Shown here piece after piece: positions 36,396 through 42,902 of a DNA stretch of 42,902 nt. Positions within the stretch are counted from its first letter, which is position 1; every line of letters begins with the position of its first letter. The DNA is from Lachnospiraceae bacterium (GTDB taxonomy: Bacteria > Bacillota > Clostridia > Lachnospirales > Lachnospiraceae): assembly GCA_022764465.1 (NCBI GenBank), contig JALERL010000016.1:1-42902 (forward strand), written 5' to 3'. Made by a program: the position numbers and the translations under genes. A model generated the notes under the pieces. It was not told where the DNA came from and ran no database searches. It worked only from the letters and a program-made list of their open reading frames with translations.

Positions 36396-36423
36396 GATGT
36401 TGTTTCTACTCGTTGCCATAACA
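36396..36423 (+). repeat. 28-nt direct repeat, copy 1
   Basis: Exact copy at 36490-36517, 94 nt downstream. Core GTTTCTACTCGTTGCCATAA. GTTTCTAC (36402-36409) is complementary to GTAGAAAC at 36465-36472. Confidence 0.85.
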
Positions 36424-36454
36424 GAGCGAGATATGCTATGCAGATCCCGCTCTG
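36422..36454 (+). other. Hairpin inside the post-ribU repeat region
   Basis: CAGAGCG (36422-36428) pairs with CGCTCTG (36448-36454); it would be nested inside the GTTTCTAC/GTAGAAAC pairing of copy 1. Confidence 0.6.
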
Positions 36455-36489
36455 ATCAGTAGTCGTAGAAACTTCATACATGCAAGCAT

Positions 36490-36517
36490 GATGTTGTTTC
36501 TACTCGTTGCCATAACA
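36490..36517 (+). repeat. 28-nt direct repeat, copy 2
   Basis: Same sequence as 36396-36423. It lies directly before the terminator, and its GTTTCTAC (36496-36503) competes with copy 1 for the same GTAGAAAC. A CATGC-AA-GCATG hairpin (36479-36490) sits between. Confidence 0.85.
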
Positions 36518-36563
36518 AAAAAAGAATGCTATACTTCTAATCAGAAGCATAGCATTCTTTTTT
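36518..36563. terminator. Rho-independent terminator after ribU
   Basis: 15-bp arms AAAAAAGAATGCTAT/ATAGCATTCTTTTTT with an inner CTTCT/AGAAG stem; strong in the plus direction and symmetric enough for both. Confidence 0.92.
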
Positions 36564-36564
36564 A

Positions 36565-36586
36565 CTGTATAGGAATTCCTATACAG
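36565..36586. repeat. Perfect 22-bp palindrome, variant of the GTATAGGAA motif
   Basis: CTGTATAGGAA and its exact complement back to back. It follows a terminator by one base, as do the two related 14-mers elsewhere in the window. Confidence 0.75.
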
Positions 36587-36623
36587 CAAGTGCAAGCGCA
36601 TACTTTATTTGAGAGGAGACACA

Positions 36624-37124
36624 ATGAAGGCGGAATTTGATATTCGGTTAAGCGTGCAGGATATGTATCGTTTCAGCATGCATCATAACTATACAGGGTT
36701 TCAGGGGATTTTTTCGATCCTGATCGCGATCATGGCTTTTGTGGCAGCGTTTCTGACACATGATAAGATGGGAACCTCATATACGGTATTATACATTTTA
36801 TTTGGTATTGTTTTTCTGTTCTATATGCCGATCACCCTGTATCTGGCAGCAAAGAGACAGATCTTAAAGTCAGATCAGTTGAAGAATACCCTGCATTATC
36901 TCGTGGATGAGAATGGAATCACCGTTTCACAGAATGGGGAGTCAGCAACCTTGCCATGGAAGCAGGTCTATAAGATGGTTGCAACAAAGCATAACCTCTT
37001 AGTATATAGTACACGTGTGAACGCTTATATTCTGCCACTTGCACAGTTAGGTGATCAGTATAAAACAGTAAAAGAGATTGCGGGAAAGCATTTGGAAAAG
37101 TGTGCATACTGCATCCGCAAATAG
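36624..37124 (+). CDS. YcxB-like membrane protein
   Basis: 166 residues: short N-terminal beta-like part (MKAEFDIRLSVQDMYRFSMHHNY), two membrane helices (about 30-47 and 54-74) and a C-terminal YcxB-like domain (about 95-160, LHYLVDENGITVSQNGESATLPWKQVYKMVATKHNLLVYSTRVNAYILPLAQLG). Function is unknown. GAGGAG six to ten bases before the ATG at 36624 decides the start. It precedes tsaE by 12 bases and may be co-transcribed with it. Confidence 0.82.
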   Translation: MKAEFDIRLSVQDMYRFSMHHNYTGFQGIFSILIAIMAFVAAFLTHDKMGTSYTVLYILFGIVFLFYMPITLYLAAKRQILKSDQLKNTLHYLVDENGITVSQNGESATLPWKQVYKMVATKHNLLVYSTRVNAYILPLAQLGDQYKTVKEIAGKHLEKCAYCIRK

Positions 37125-37136
37125 GAAGGAAAAACT

Positions 37137-37568
37137 ATGATAATAGAGAGCCATTCGGCAGAAGAAACTGCGCTGCTTGGAGAGAAGATCGGACGGGAAG
37201 CCGCTCCGGGAGATGTTTATACCCTGATCGGTGACCTTGGTGTCGGGAAAACCGTTCTGACGCAGGGAATCGCAAAGGGACTTGGCATTGAAGAACCGAT
37301 CTGCAGTCCAACATTTACGATTGTACAGGTCTATGAGGAAGGCAGGATGCCGTTTTACCACTTTGATGTATACCGGATCGCGGATATTGAAGAGATGGAT
37401 GAGATCGGTTATGAAGATTATTTTTATGGAGAAGGCCTTACGATGATCGAATGGGCGAATCTGATCGAAGAGATCCTGCCACCGGTCTATCACCAGATTA
37501 CGATTGAAAAGGATCTGGAAAAAGGTTTTGATTATCGTAAGATCACGATAGAAGAGATTCACAGATAG
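37137..37568 (+). CDS. tsaE: tRNA t6A synthesis ATPase TsaE
   Basis: A 143-residue P-loop ATPase that drives turnover of the TsaB-TsaD complex making N6-threonylcarbamoyladenosine at position 37 of ANN-decoding tRNAs. Walker A is GDLGVGKT (32-39), followed by CSPTFTIVQVYEEG, YHFDVYRI and the family motif MIEWANLIEEILPP. Start has GGAAGGA upstream. It opens a tsaE-tsaB-rimI run; tsaD is a few genes further down. Confidence 0.95.
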   Translation: MIIESHSAEETALLGEKIGREAAPGDVYTLIGDLGVGKTVLTQGIAKGLGIEEPICSPTFTIVQVYEEGRMPFYHFDVYRIADIEEMDEIGYEDYFYGEGLTMIEWANLIEEILPPVYHQITIEKDLEKGFDYRKITIEEIHR

Positions 37569-37594
37569 AAGAAAGAATGGAATCGAGGAAGAAA

Positions 37595-38314
37595 ATGAAG
37601 ATATTGGCATTAGACAGCTCCGGACTGGTAGCAAGTGTAGCGGTCGTGGAGGACGATAATCTCTGTGGAGAATATACCATGAATTACAAAAAGACACATT
37701 CGCAGACATTACTGCCGATGTTAGATGAACTGGCAAAGATGATCGATCTGGATCTGAATACATTAGATGCGATCGCAGTTGCAGGTGGACCGGGTTCCTT
37801 TACCGGACTCCGGATCGGATCTGCGACTGCAAAGGGACTTGGACTGGCATTAGACAAGCCGCTCATCCATATCCCGACGGTGGATGCACTCGCATACAAT
37901 CTATATGGCAGCCGGGCAGTCGTATGTCCGTTGATGGATGCAAGAAGAAATCAGACTTATACCGGATTATATGAATTTGACCGGGAAGGCATGCATATTT
38001 TACGTGCGCAGTGTGCAGTCGGTATCGATGAGATCGTAGATATGGTAAATGAATTGGGGCGCGAAGTGGTGTTTTTAGGAGATGGCGTTCCGGTGTTTAC
38101 TTCTTATATAGAGGAGCATTGTAAAGTACCATATAGTTATGCGCCGGCACATATGAACAAGCAGCGTGCGGCAAGTGTAGCTGCGCTTGCAGAGATCTAT
38201 TATGCAAACGGACAGACTGAGACAGCGGAAGATCACCGGCCGGATTATCTGCGTCTGTCACAGGCAGAAAGAGAAAGGTTAGAAAAAGAACATGCAGATC
38301 ATCCGGATGCGTAA
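37595..38314 (+). CDS. tsaB: tRNA t6A synthesis protein TsaB
   Basis: A 239-residue ASKHA-fold partner of TsaD. The opening MKILALDSSGLVASVAVVED, the motif THSQTLLPMLDELAKM and the strongly conserved GGPGSFTGLRIGSATAKGLGLAL identify it. ATG 37595 is chosen (AGGA five to eight bases upstream, family-typical start); ATG 37577 adds six residues. The end overlaps rimI by 23 bases. Confidence 0.95.
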   Translation: MKILALDSSGLVASVAVVEDDNLCGEYTMNYKKTHSQTLLPMLDELAKMIDLDLNTLDAIAVAGGPGSFTGLRIGSATAKGLGLALDKPLIHIPTVDALAYNLYGSRAVVCPLMDARRNQTYTGLYEFDREGMHILRAQCAVGIDEIVDMVNELGREVVFLGDGVPVFTSYIEEHCKVPYSYAPAHMNKQRAASVAALAEIYYANGQTETAEDHRPDYLRLSQAERERLEKEHADHPDA

Positions 38315-38726
38315 GGAAGATATTATACAGATCGCTGCATTAGAAAAACAGGTGTTTTCCATGCCGTGGAGCGAGCAGGGGTTTCTAGATACCCTGTCTA
38401 TGCCGAATGTCATATTTTATGAGGCGGTTGAAGCAGACCGGGTATGCGGATACTGCGGAATCTATCTTGCAGCAGATGAAGGAGAGATTACCAATGTTGC
38501 AGTAGATCCGGCTTACCGCAGGCGTGGGATCGCAGAACGCATGGTTACAAAGCTTATGGAAACAGCAGCCGGGGAGGGCACCGGACAGTTTGTATTAGAG
38601 GTGCGTGCATCGAATGAACCGGCGATCCGGCTTTATGAAAAGCTTGGATTTACAAGCTGCGGGGTACGCAAACATTTTTATGAAAAACCCACAGAAGATG
38701 CCATCGTGATGATCTGCCGCCAGTAA
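38292..38726 (+). CDS. rimI: Ribosomal protein bS18 alanine N-acetyltransferase RimI
   Basis: A 144-residue GNAT acetyltransferase. Seen: the acetyl-CoA motif RRRGIAERMVTKLME, VLEVRASNEPAIRLYEKLGFTSCGVRKHFY and the N-terminal EKQVFSMPWSEQGF, all typical of RimI. It acetylates the N-terminus of ribosomal protein S18. It overlaps tsaB and is part of the same transcript, a common grouping. Confidence 0.93.
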   Translation: MQIIRMRKEDIIQIAALEKQVFSMPWSEQGFLDTLSMPNVIFYEAVEADRVCGYCGIYLAADEGEITNVAVDPAYRRRGIAERMVTKLMETAAGEGTGQFVLEVRASNEPAIRLYEKLGFTSCGVRKHFYEKPTEDAIVMICRQ

Positions 38727-38814
38727 TTCCCACTATTCGACAGGAAACGTTTTTTCTATAATAAGATATGATCAGTACACATGCTGACGGAATGATGAAA
38801 CGGAGGATCTGGGA

Positions 38815-39027
38815 ATGGAATATATGCAGATGGGAAGATGCAGCTGTTGTGGAAAAGAATATCAGGTAACAGAGAAGGAATTATGCCACATCAAAAAGCA
38901 ATGGGGCTATTTTTCAAACAAAGATGGCACGATCCAGGAGTTTGATGTGTGTGAAGATTGTTTTGACCGGTGGCTGGCACAGTTTGCAATACCGCCGGAA
39001 AAAAAGAAGGCGACGGAGTTGATATAA
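38815..39027 (+). CDS. Small protein with two CxxC pairs (70 residues), unknown
   Basis: Two cysteine pairs, CSCCGKEY near the N-terminus and CEDCFDRW at about residues 46-53, suggest a single zinc-binding fold. The middle (HIKKQWGYFSNKDGTIQEFDV) reads like a beta-sheet. GGAGG lies upstream of the ATG (38815). The stop codon directly abuts the start of the RNase Z-like gene, so the two are co-transcribed and probably coupled. I do not recognise the family. Confidence 0.8.
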   Translation: MEYMQMGRCSCCGKEYQVTEKELCHIKKQWGYFSNKDGTIQEFDVCEDCFDRWLAQFAIPPEKKKATELI

Positions 39028-39936
39028 ATGTTAGATGTCTGTTTATTAGGAACCGGGGGGATGATGCCACTGCCATATCGCTGGCTGACCTCCCTTATGA
39101 CAAGATATAATGGAAGTAATCTGTTGATAGACTGTGGGGAAGGAACGCAGATCGCGATCAAGGAAAAAGGATGGAACTTTAAACCGATCGACATTATGTG
39201 TTTTACACATTACCATGCAGATCATATCAGTGGATTGCCGGGAATCCTGCTTACCATGGGAAATGCAGAACGGACTGAGCCGCTTACGATGATCGGACCG
39301 AAGGGACTTGAGACGGTAGTGAATGCATTGCGCACGATCGCACCGGAGCTTCCGTTTGAACTGAAGTTTATCGAGCTTACGGAACCGGAACAGACGATTG
39401 AACTGAATGGTTACCGGATTCATGCGTTCCGTGTGAACCACAGTATCTTATGTTATGGCTATACGCTTGAGATTCCGCGTGCGGGCAGATTCGATGTAGA
39501 GGCTGCCATGCAGCGTGCGATCCCGAAGCAGTACTGGAGTAAGCTGCAAAAGGGTGAGACAATAGAAGCAGACGGCTGTATTTATACACCGGATATGGTA
39601 CTTGGCGCGCCACGTAAGGGGATTAAGCTTACTTATTGTACCGATACACGTCCGACAGCATCCATAGCAGAAAATGCGAAGGGATCGGATCTGTTTATCT
39701 GCGAGGGAATGTACGCAGAGAAGGAAAAAATAGCCAAAGCGAAAAAATACCGCCATATGACATTTTGCGAGGCAGCAGAGCTGGCAAAGCAGGCAGAAGT
39801 AAAAAGTCTCTGGCTGACACATTTTTCACCATCACTCGTGCATGCAGAAAACTATATGAATGAAGTACGAAGCATTTTTGCGGAAGCACATCTTGGCAAG
39901 GATGGGAAAACAATAGAACTTGATTTTGAAGAGTAG
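39028..39936 (+). CDS. rnz: Ribonuclease Z-like metallo-beta-lactamase protein
   Basis: 302 residues, zinc-dependent phosphodiesterase fold. Motif 2 is THYHADHISGLPG, preceded by LIDCGEGTQIAIKEKGW; later ligands are the Asp in TYCTDTRPT and the His in LWLTHFSPS. RNase Z trims the 3' end of tRNA precursors without encoded CCA, and all three tRNAs in this window lack CCA. The protein is about the expected length for the short bacterial form. The location among tRNA-modification genes supports this role. Confidence 0.88.
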   Translation: MLDVCLLGTGGMMPLPYRWLTSLMTRYNGSNLLIDCGEGTQIAIKEKGWNFKPIDIMCFTHYHADHISGLPGILLTMGNAERTEPLTMIGPKGLETVVNALRTIAPELPFELKFIELTEPEQTIELNGYRIHAFRVNHSILCYGYTLEIPRAGRFDVEAAMQRAIPKQYWSKLQKGETIEADGCIYTPDMVLGAPRKGIKLTYCTDTRPTASIAENAKGSDLFICEGMYAEKEKIAKAKKYRHMTFCEAAELAKQAEVKSLWLTHFSPSLVHAENYMNEVRSIFAEAHLGKDGKTIELDFEE

Positions 39937-39957
39937 CAAAAGGAGATGGTATCATAT

Positions 39958-40542
39958 ATGAAAAAGAAGGTACGTGTCGTAGTAATTGCATTGGTTTGTA
40001 TCAGTCTGGTGGCAGGGTATTACTATTATCTGAATCATGAAGCGTCAACAAGGACAGCGGATGATCAGACACAGCAGACAGAAGTAGAAAAGGTGTTAGC
40101 AAAGAATCTGGAAAAATCCTATCCACAGACCCCACGCAGTGTGGTAAAGATGTACAACCGTATTTTACTCTGCCTGTATAACGAGGAATATACGGACGAA
40201 CAGTTTGAAGACTTAGCAGACCAGCAGAGAATGCTCTTGGATGAAGATCTGTTAGAAGCGAATCCGCGTGATACTTACTTAGAGTCCTTAAAGGCAGACG
40301 TAGCGTCTTATAAGAATGCAGAGAAACAGATTACGGTTGCAACGGTATGTGGCAGTGCTGATGTGGTGAACAAGAAGGTAAAAGGGGAAGACTGTGCCTA
40401 TGTAACATCTTCCTATTTTATGAAAGAGGCGAATAAGTCTTATGCCAGAACCGTACAGGAATATGTACTCAGACAAAATGAAGACGGAGACTGGAAGATA
40501 ATTGGATTTTACCTGAAAGAAGGAGACAGTGAAAATGAATAA
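39958..40542 (+). CDS. Secreted or membrane-anchored protein, DUF6715-like
   Basis: 194 residues: a basic start and hydrophobic signal anchor (about 1-23, [24 protein letters not shown]), a Thr/Gln-rich linker, then a globular domain of about 150 residues ([50 protein letters not shown]...) that looks NTF2-like and matches my memory of DUF6715 from Lachnospiraceae. Function is unknown. ATG 39958 is preferred over ATG 39946, which touches the ribosome site. The end overlaps the tsaD start by eight bases. Confidence 0.7.
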   Translation: MKKKVRVVVIALVCISLVAGYYYYLNHEASTRTADDQTQQTEVEKVLAKNLEKSYPQTPRSVVKMYNRILLCLYNEEYTDEQFEDLADQQRMLLDEDLLEANPRDTYLESLKADVASYKNAEKQITVATVCGSADVVNKKVKGEDCAYVTSSYFMKEANKSYARTVQEYVLRQNEDGDWKIIGFYLKEGDSENE

Positions 40543-41566
40543 AAAAGATGGGGATATTGCAATCCTTGCCATAGAAAGCTCCTGCGATGAGACAGCTGCA
40601 GCAGTTGTCGTAAACGGAAGGGATGTAAGAAGCAATGTAATCTCATCACAGATTGCATTACATACATTATATGGTGGTGTGGTACCTGAGATCGCATCCA
40701 GAAAGCATATTGAGAAAATTAATCAGGTGATCACAGAAGCAATGGAAGAAGCAGAGGCATCCTGGGAGGATCTTGATGCCATTGCCGTTACCTATGGACC
40801 GGGATTAGTGGGTGCATTGTTAGTAGGCGTTGCGGAAGCAAAGGCAATCAGTTATGCAAGAAATCTTCCACTGATCGGAATCCACCATATTGAGGGACAT
40901 ATCAGTGCCAATTATATCGAAAATAAGGAGTTAGAACCGCCGTTTTTATGCCTTGTCGTATCCGGTGGACATACACACCTTGTAAAAGTGGCGGATTATG
41001 GAAAATACGAGATTTTAGGACGTACCAGGGATGATGCGGCAGGAGAAGCATTTGATAAGGTTGCACGTGCCATAGGCTTAGGCTATCCGGGGGGACCAAA
41101 GATCGAGAAGGTATCGCATGAGGGCAATCCACATGCGATGGAGTTTCCGCGCCCAAAGATTGCAGACGGACCATATGATTTCAGCTTTAGTGGATTGAAG
41201 TCTGCGGTATTGAACTATTTAAACAGCTGCCAGATGAAAAATATTCCGATCGTGCAGGCGGATGTAGCAGCATCTTTTCAGAAAGCAGTTACAGATGTGC
41301 TGATCGGCAATGCAATGCGCGCAATTGATGAATATGGGATGAAGAAGTTCGCAATTGCAGGAGGAGTGGCTTCGAATGGAACATTGCGTGAAGGAATGCG
41401 TGCGGCATGTGAGGAGAAAGGTGTTACGTTTTATCACCCTTCGCCAATTTTCTGTACCGATAATGCAGCGATGATCGGTGCAGCGGCTTACTATGAGTAT
41501 AAAGCGGGCGTGCGCTCCGGTCTTGATCTGAATGCAGTCCCGAATCTGAAACTGGGAGAACGTTAG
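40535..41566 (+). CDS. tsaD: tRNA N6-adenosine threonylcarbamoyltransferase TsaD
   Basis: A 343-residue catalytic subunit of t6A synthesis. Seen: [16 protein letters not shown] at the N-terminus, [16 protein letters not shown], the iron/zinc ligand motif [13 protein letters not shown] (HxxxH), [34 protein letters not shown] and [16 protein letters not shown] 40535 has AAGGAG at nine bases; the GTG at 40529 is too close. It overlaps the preceding gene and its last base is the first of the ispD start. Confidence 0.97.
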   Translation: MNKKDGDIAILAIESSCDETAAAVVVNGRDVRSNVISSQIALHTLYGGVVPEIASRKHIEKINQVITEAMEEAEASWEDLDAIAVTYGPGLVGALLVGVAEAKAISYARNLPLIGIHHIEGHISANYIENKELEPPFLCLVVSGGHTHLVKVADYGKYEILGRTRDDAAGEAFDKVARAIGLGYPGGPKIEKVSHEGNPHAMEFPRPKIADGPYDFSFSGLKSAVLNYLNSCQMKNIPIVQADVAASFQKAVTDVLIGNAMRAIDEYGMKKFAIAGGVASNGTLREGMRAACEEKGVTFYHPSPIFCTDNAAMIGAAAYYEYKAGVRSGLDLNAVPNLKLGER

Positions 41567-42264
41567 TGTATCAGCATATGAAGTATACGGCAATTGTATT
41601 GTCGGCAGGAAAAGGCAGCAGAATGAAATGCGATATCCCGAAACAATATCTGAAGCTGCATGGAAAGCCGGTATTATATTATGCGTTAAAAGCATTTGAA
41701 GAGAGTGCGGTAGATGAGATCATTCTCGTCACGGGAGAAGGGGATGAAGCATTCTGTCGTAACGAGATTATAGAAAAATATGGGCTTAAGAAGGTAAAGG
41801 CGGTCGTATCCGGTGGAAAAGAACGCTATCATTCGGTATATCGCGGCCTTTGTGCGGCAGGACAGCCGGATTATGTTCTGATCCATGATGGTGCAAGACC
41901 GCTTGTAACCGTAGATATTATTGAACGTACCATGGAAAGTGTTGCGCATACACAGGCGAGCGTAGTCGGTATGCATGTAAAGGATACCATAAAGATCACA
42001 GATGATGGAGATATGGTAAGTGCAACTCCTGAGCGGAAGAATGTCTGGATGGTGCAGACCCCGCAGGCATTTTCTTTTTCGTTGGTGAAAAATGCTTATG
42101 AACAGATGTTAGAACATGAGGATACAACAATTACGGATGATGCCATGGTAGTAGAGAAGATCGCGCATCATAAGGTACAGATGATCGAAGGCAGCTATTC
42201 GAATATTAAAATTACGACTCCGGAAGACATGAAAATAGCGGAGATTTTGCTGTCGGAAAAATAA
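41566..42264 (+). CDS. ispD: 2-C-methyl-D-erythritol 4-phosphate cytidylyltransferase
   Basis: A 232-residue enzyme of the MEP isoprenoid pathway that makes CDP-methylerythritol. It has the nucleotide-binding opening AIVLSAGKGSRMKCDIPKQYLKLHGKPVLYYALKAFE, VLIHDGARPLV and the C-terminal ITTPEDMKIAEILL. The GTG at 41566 is preferred because GGGAG lies seven bases upstream and it overlaps the tsaD stop; the ATG at 41578 is the alternative. No ispF is fused or adjacent. It is the last gene before the tRNA-Ser promoter. Confidence 0.95.
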   Translation: MYQHMKYTAIVLSAGKGSRMKCDIPKQYLKLHGKPVLYYALKAFEESAVDEIILVTGEGDEAFCRNEIIEKYGLKKVKAVVSGGKERYHSVYRGLCAAGQPDYVLIHDGARPLVTVDIIERTMESVAHTQASVVGMHVKDTIKITDDGDMVSATPERKNVWMVQTPQAFSFSLVKNAYEQMLEHEDTTITDDAMVVEKIAHHKVQMIEGSYSNIKITTPEDMKIAEILLSEK

Positions 42265-42287
42265 ATGAAAAAAATAGAAAAAGATTA

Positions 42288-42316
42288 TTGACATTGTAGA
42301 ATAATGATGATAGAAT
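42288..42316 (+). promoter_or_regulatory. Sigma-A promoter of the tRNA-Ser pair
   Basis: TTGACA at 42288-42293, 17-bp spacer, TAGAAT at 42311-42316. Confidence 0.88.
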
Positions 42317-42347
42317 CATTCTTGCGCTGATTTGAAAAGCGGCACTT

Positions 42348-42433
42348 GGAGAGGTATCGAAGTGGTCATAACGAGGCGGTCTTGAAAACCGTTTGTCCGA
42401 AAGGGCGCATGGGTTCGAATCCCATCCTCTCCG
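42348..42433 (+). tRNA. tRNA-Ser (anticodon UGA)
   Basis: An 86-nt class II tRNA. Acceptor GGAGAGG/CCTCTCC, discriminator G, anticodon loop CTTGAAA (TGA), long variable arm TTGTCCGAAAGGGCGC, T arm ATGGG-TTCGAAT-CCCAT. CCA is not encoded. Confidence 0.97.
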
Positions 42434-42499
42434 CTTCAGTAATTTGTATATGCCGGGTGGCAGAATACAATTACTAAAATTTTATATGCAATACTATTC

Positions 42500-42589
42500 G
42501 GAGAAGTACCCAAGCTGGTCGAAGGGACACCCCTGGAAAGGGTGCAGGTCGTTAACAGCGGCGCGAGGGTTCAAATCCCTCCTTCTCCG
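42500..42589 (+). tRNA. tRNA-Ser (anticodon GGA)
   Basis: A 90-nt class II tRNA. Acceptor GGAGAAG/CTTCTCC, discriminator G, anticodon stem CACCC/GGGTG with loop CTGGAAA (GGA), long variable arm CAGGTCGTTAACAGCGGCGC, T arm GAGGG-TTCAAAT-CCCTC. CCA is not encoded. Shares the promoter of the preceding tRNA; 66 nt lie between them. Confidence 0.97.
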
Positions 42590-42630
42590 CTCGGTTATAA
42601 ACCAGAGATTTGAAAAAATCAAAAAAAGTG

Positions 42631-42659
42631 TTGACAAACGGTTCGACATGAGGTATTAT
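42631..42659 (+). promoter_or_regulatory. rRNA operon promoter P1
   Basis: TTGACA at 42631-42636, 17-bp spacer, TATTAT at 42654-42659. Confidence 0.8.
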
Positions 42660-42712
42660 AATCAAGCTGATTGCGACAGACAGCAATCGACAAAAATAAA
42701 ATAAAAAAGTTG

Positions 42713-42741
42713 TTGACAAGCAATGAAACATCTGATATAAT
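42713..42741 (+). promoter_or_regulatory. rRNA operon promoter P2
   Basis: TTGACA at 42713-42718, 17-bp spacer, TATAAT at 42736-42741: exact consensus. The sequence after it (AACATTGATAACTGAACAGTG) is the leader text usual before 16S rRNA in Clostridia. Confidence 0.88.
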
Positions 42742-42902
42742 GAATGAGTTGATAACAGCAACAAAACGAACTGCTAAAGTTCAAAAAAGAACATTGATAA
42801 CTGAACAGTGAAATAACCTTGAAAGATCCTAAATAAGTTTTCTTCGAAAACTTATCTCGAGTTTCGCTTCGCGAAACATCGGTAAGTGAGTGGAAGAAAC
42901 AG
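42742..42902 (+). other. rRNA operon leader with two hairpins (16S gene beyond window)
   Basis: Hairpins at 42833-42855 (ATAAGTTTTC/GAAAACTTAT, loop TTC) and 42861-42877 (GTTTCGC/GCGAAAC, loop TTC, extended by CGA/TCG). The mature 16S start is not reached. Confidence 0.75.

Noticed and set aside
36396-36517. CRISPR-like repeat pair after ribU
   Set aside because: Only two copies, 66-nt interval with internal hairpins, no cas genes; not a CRISPR array.
38727-38814. Promoter before the 70-residue zinc protein (TATAAT near 38757)
   Set aside because: No acceptable -35 at 16-18 bp; the nearest TTCGAC gives only 15 bp, so I did not list it.
42393-42704. 103-codon open frame across the two tRNA-Ser genes
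   Set aside because: It lies on tRNA and rRNA promoter sequence.

Overview
The window looks like a chromosomal segment of a low-to-mid GC Firmicute, most likely a Lachnospiraceae (Clostridia) related to Roseburia, Agathobacter or Butyrivibrio. This rests on overall protein character: a CdaR-type regulator before ftsEX, an archaeal-type phosphoglycerate mutase behind homoserine dehydrogenase, an acyl-ACP thioesterase, a YjfB-type putative motility protein, DUF975 and DUF6715-like proteins, and tRNA genes without encoded CCA. The genus is a guess. Most genes are core genes. I see no prophage, insertion sequence, integrase or CRISPR array.

Layout. 1-1.9 kb: purine salvage (xpt, cut by the window edge, and a xanthine permease). 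1.9-4.8 kb, minus strand: a class A penicillin-binding protein. 4.9-9.3 kb: a YigZ/IMPACT protein, tRNA-Gln(CUG), an acyl-ACP thioesterase, a CvfB-like S1 protein, RidA, a small YjfB-like protein on the minus strand, and a thioredoxin-reductase-like protein. 9.3-10.7 kb: a secreted SH3-SH3-NlpC/P60 hydrolase behind a consensus promoter and a WalR-like box. 10.7-11.3 kb: a non-coding stretch with four DnaA-box-like sites. 11.3-20.9 kb: an envelope and division block (WecG/TagA-type glycosyltransferase, YitT, CdaR-type regulator, ftsE, ftsX, coiled-coil M23 protein, S41 protease, secreted transglutaminase-like protein, VanZ, a 58-residue membrane protein).

20.9-26.1 kb: prfB without the usual programmed frameshift, then four genes of a zinc-ribbon/SPFH/TPM membrane cluster that resembles Bacillus YdjGHI. 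26.1-31.0 kb: a 176-nt imperfect palindrome, then an ACT protein, homoserine dehydrogenase, a phosphoglycerate-mutase-like putative homoserine kinase, and glycerol kinase. 31.0-33.2 kb: small membrane proteins and a roughly 340-nt run of consecutive hairpins upstream of a DUF975 gene. 33.2-37.1 kb: tex, an FMN riboswitch with ribU, a repeat-rich intergenic region and a YcxB-like protein. 37.1-42.3 kb: a tRNA-modification and processing cluster (tsaE, tsaB, rimI, a small zinc protein, an RNase Z-like gene, a DUF6715-like protein, tsaD) ending in ispD. 42.3-42.9 kb: two tRNA-Ser genes and then tandem rRNA-type promoters with a structured leader. A 16S rRNA gene probably starts just past the window.

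The most unusual signals are non-coding: the hairpin array (31551-31891), the long palindrome (26167-26342), the DnaA-box cluster (10950-11020) and a duplicated 28-nt element with competing pairings after ribU. The most interesting protein system is the SPFH/zinc-ribbon/TPM cluster at 22046-26123.
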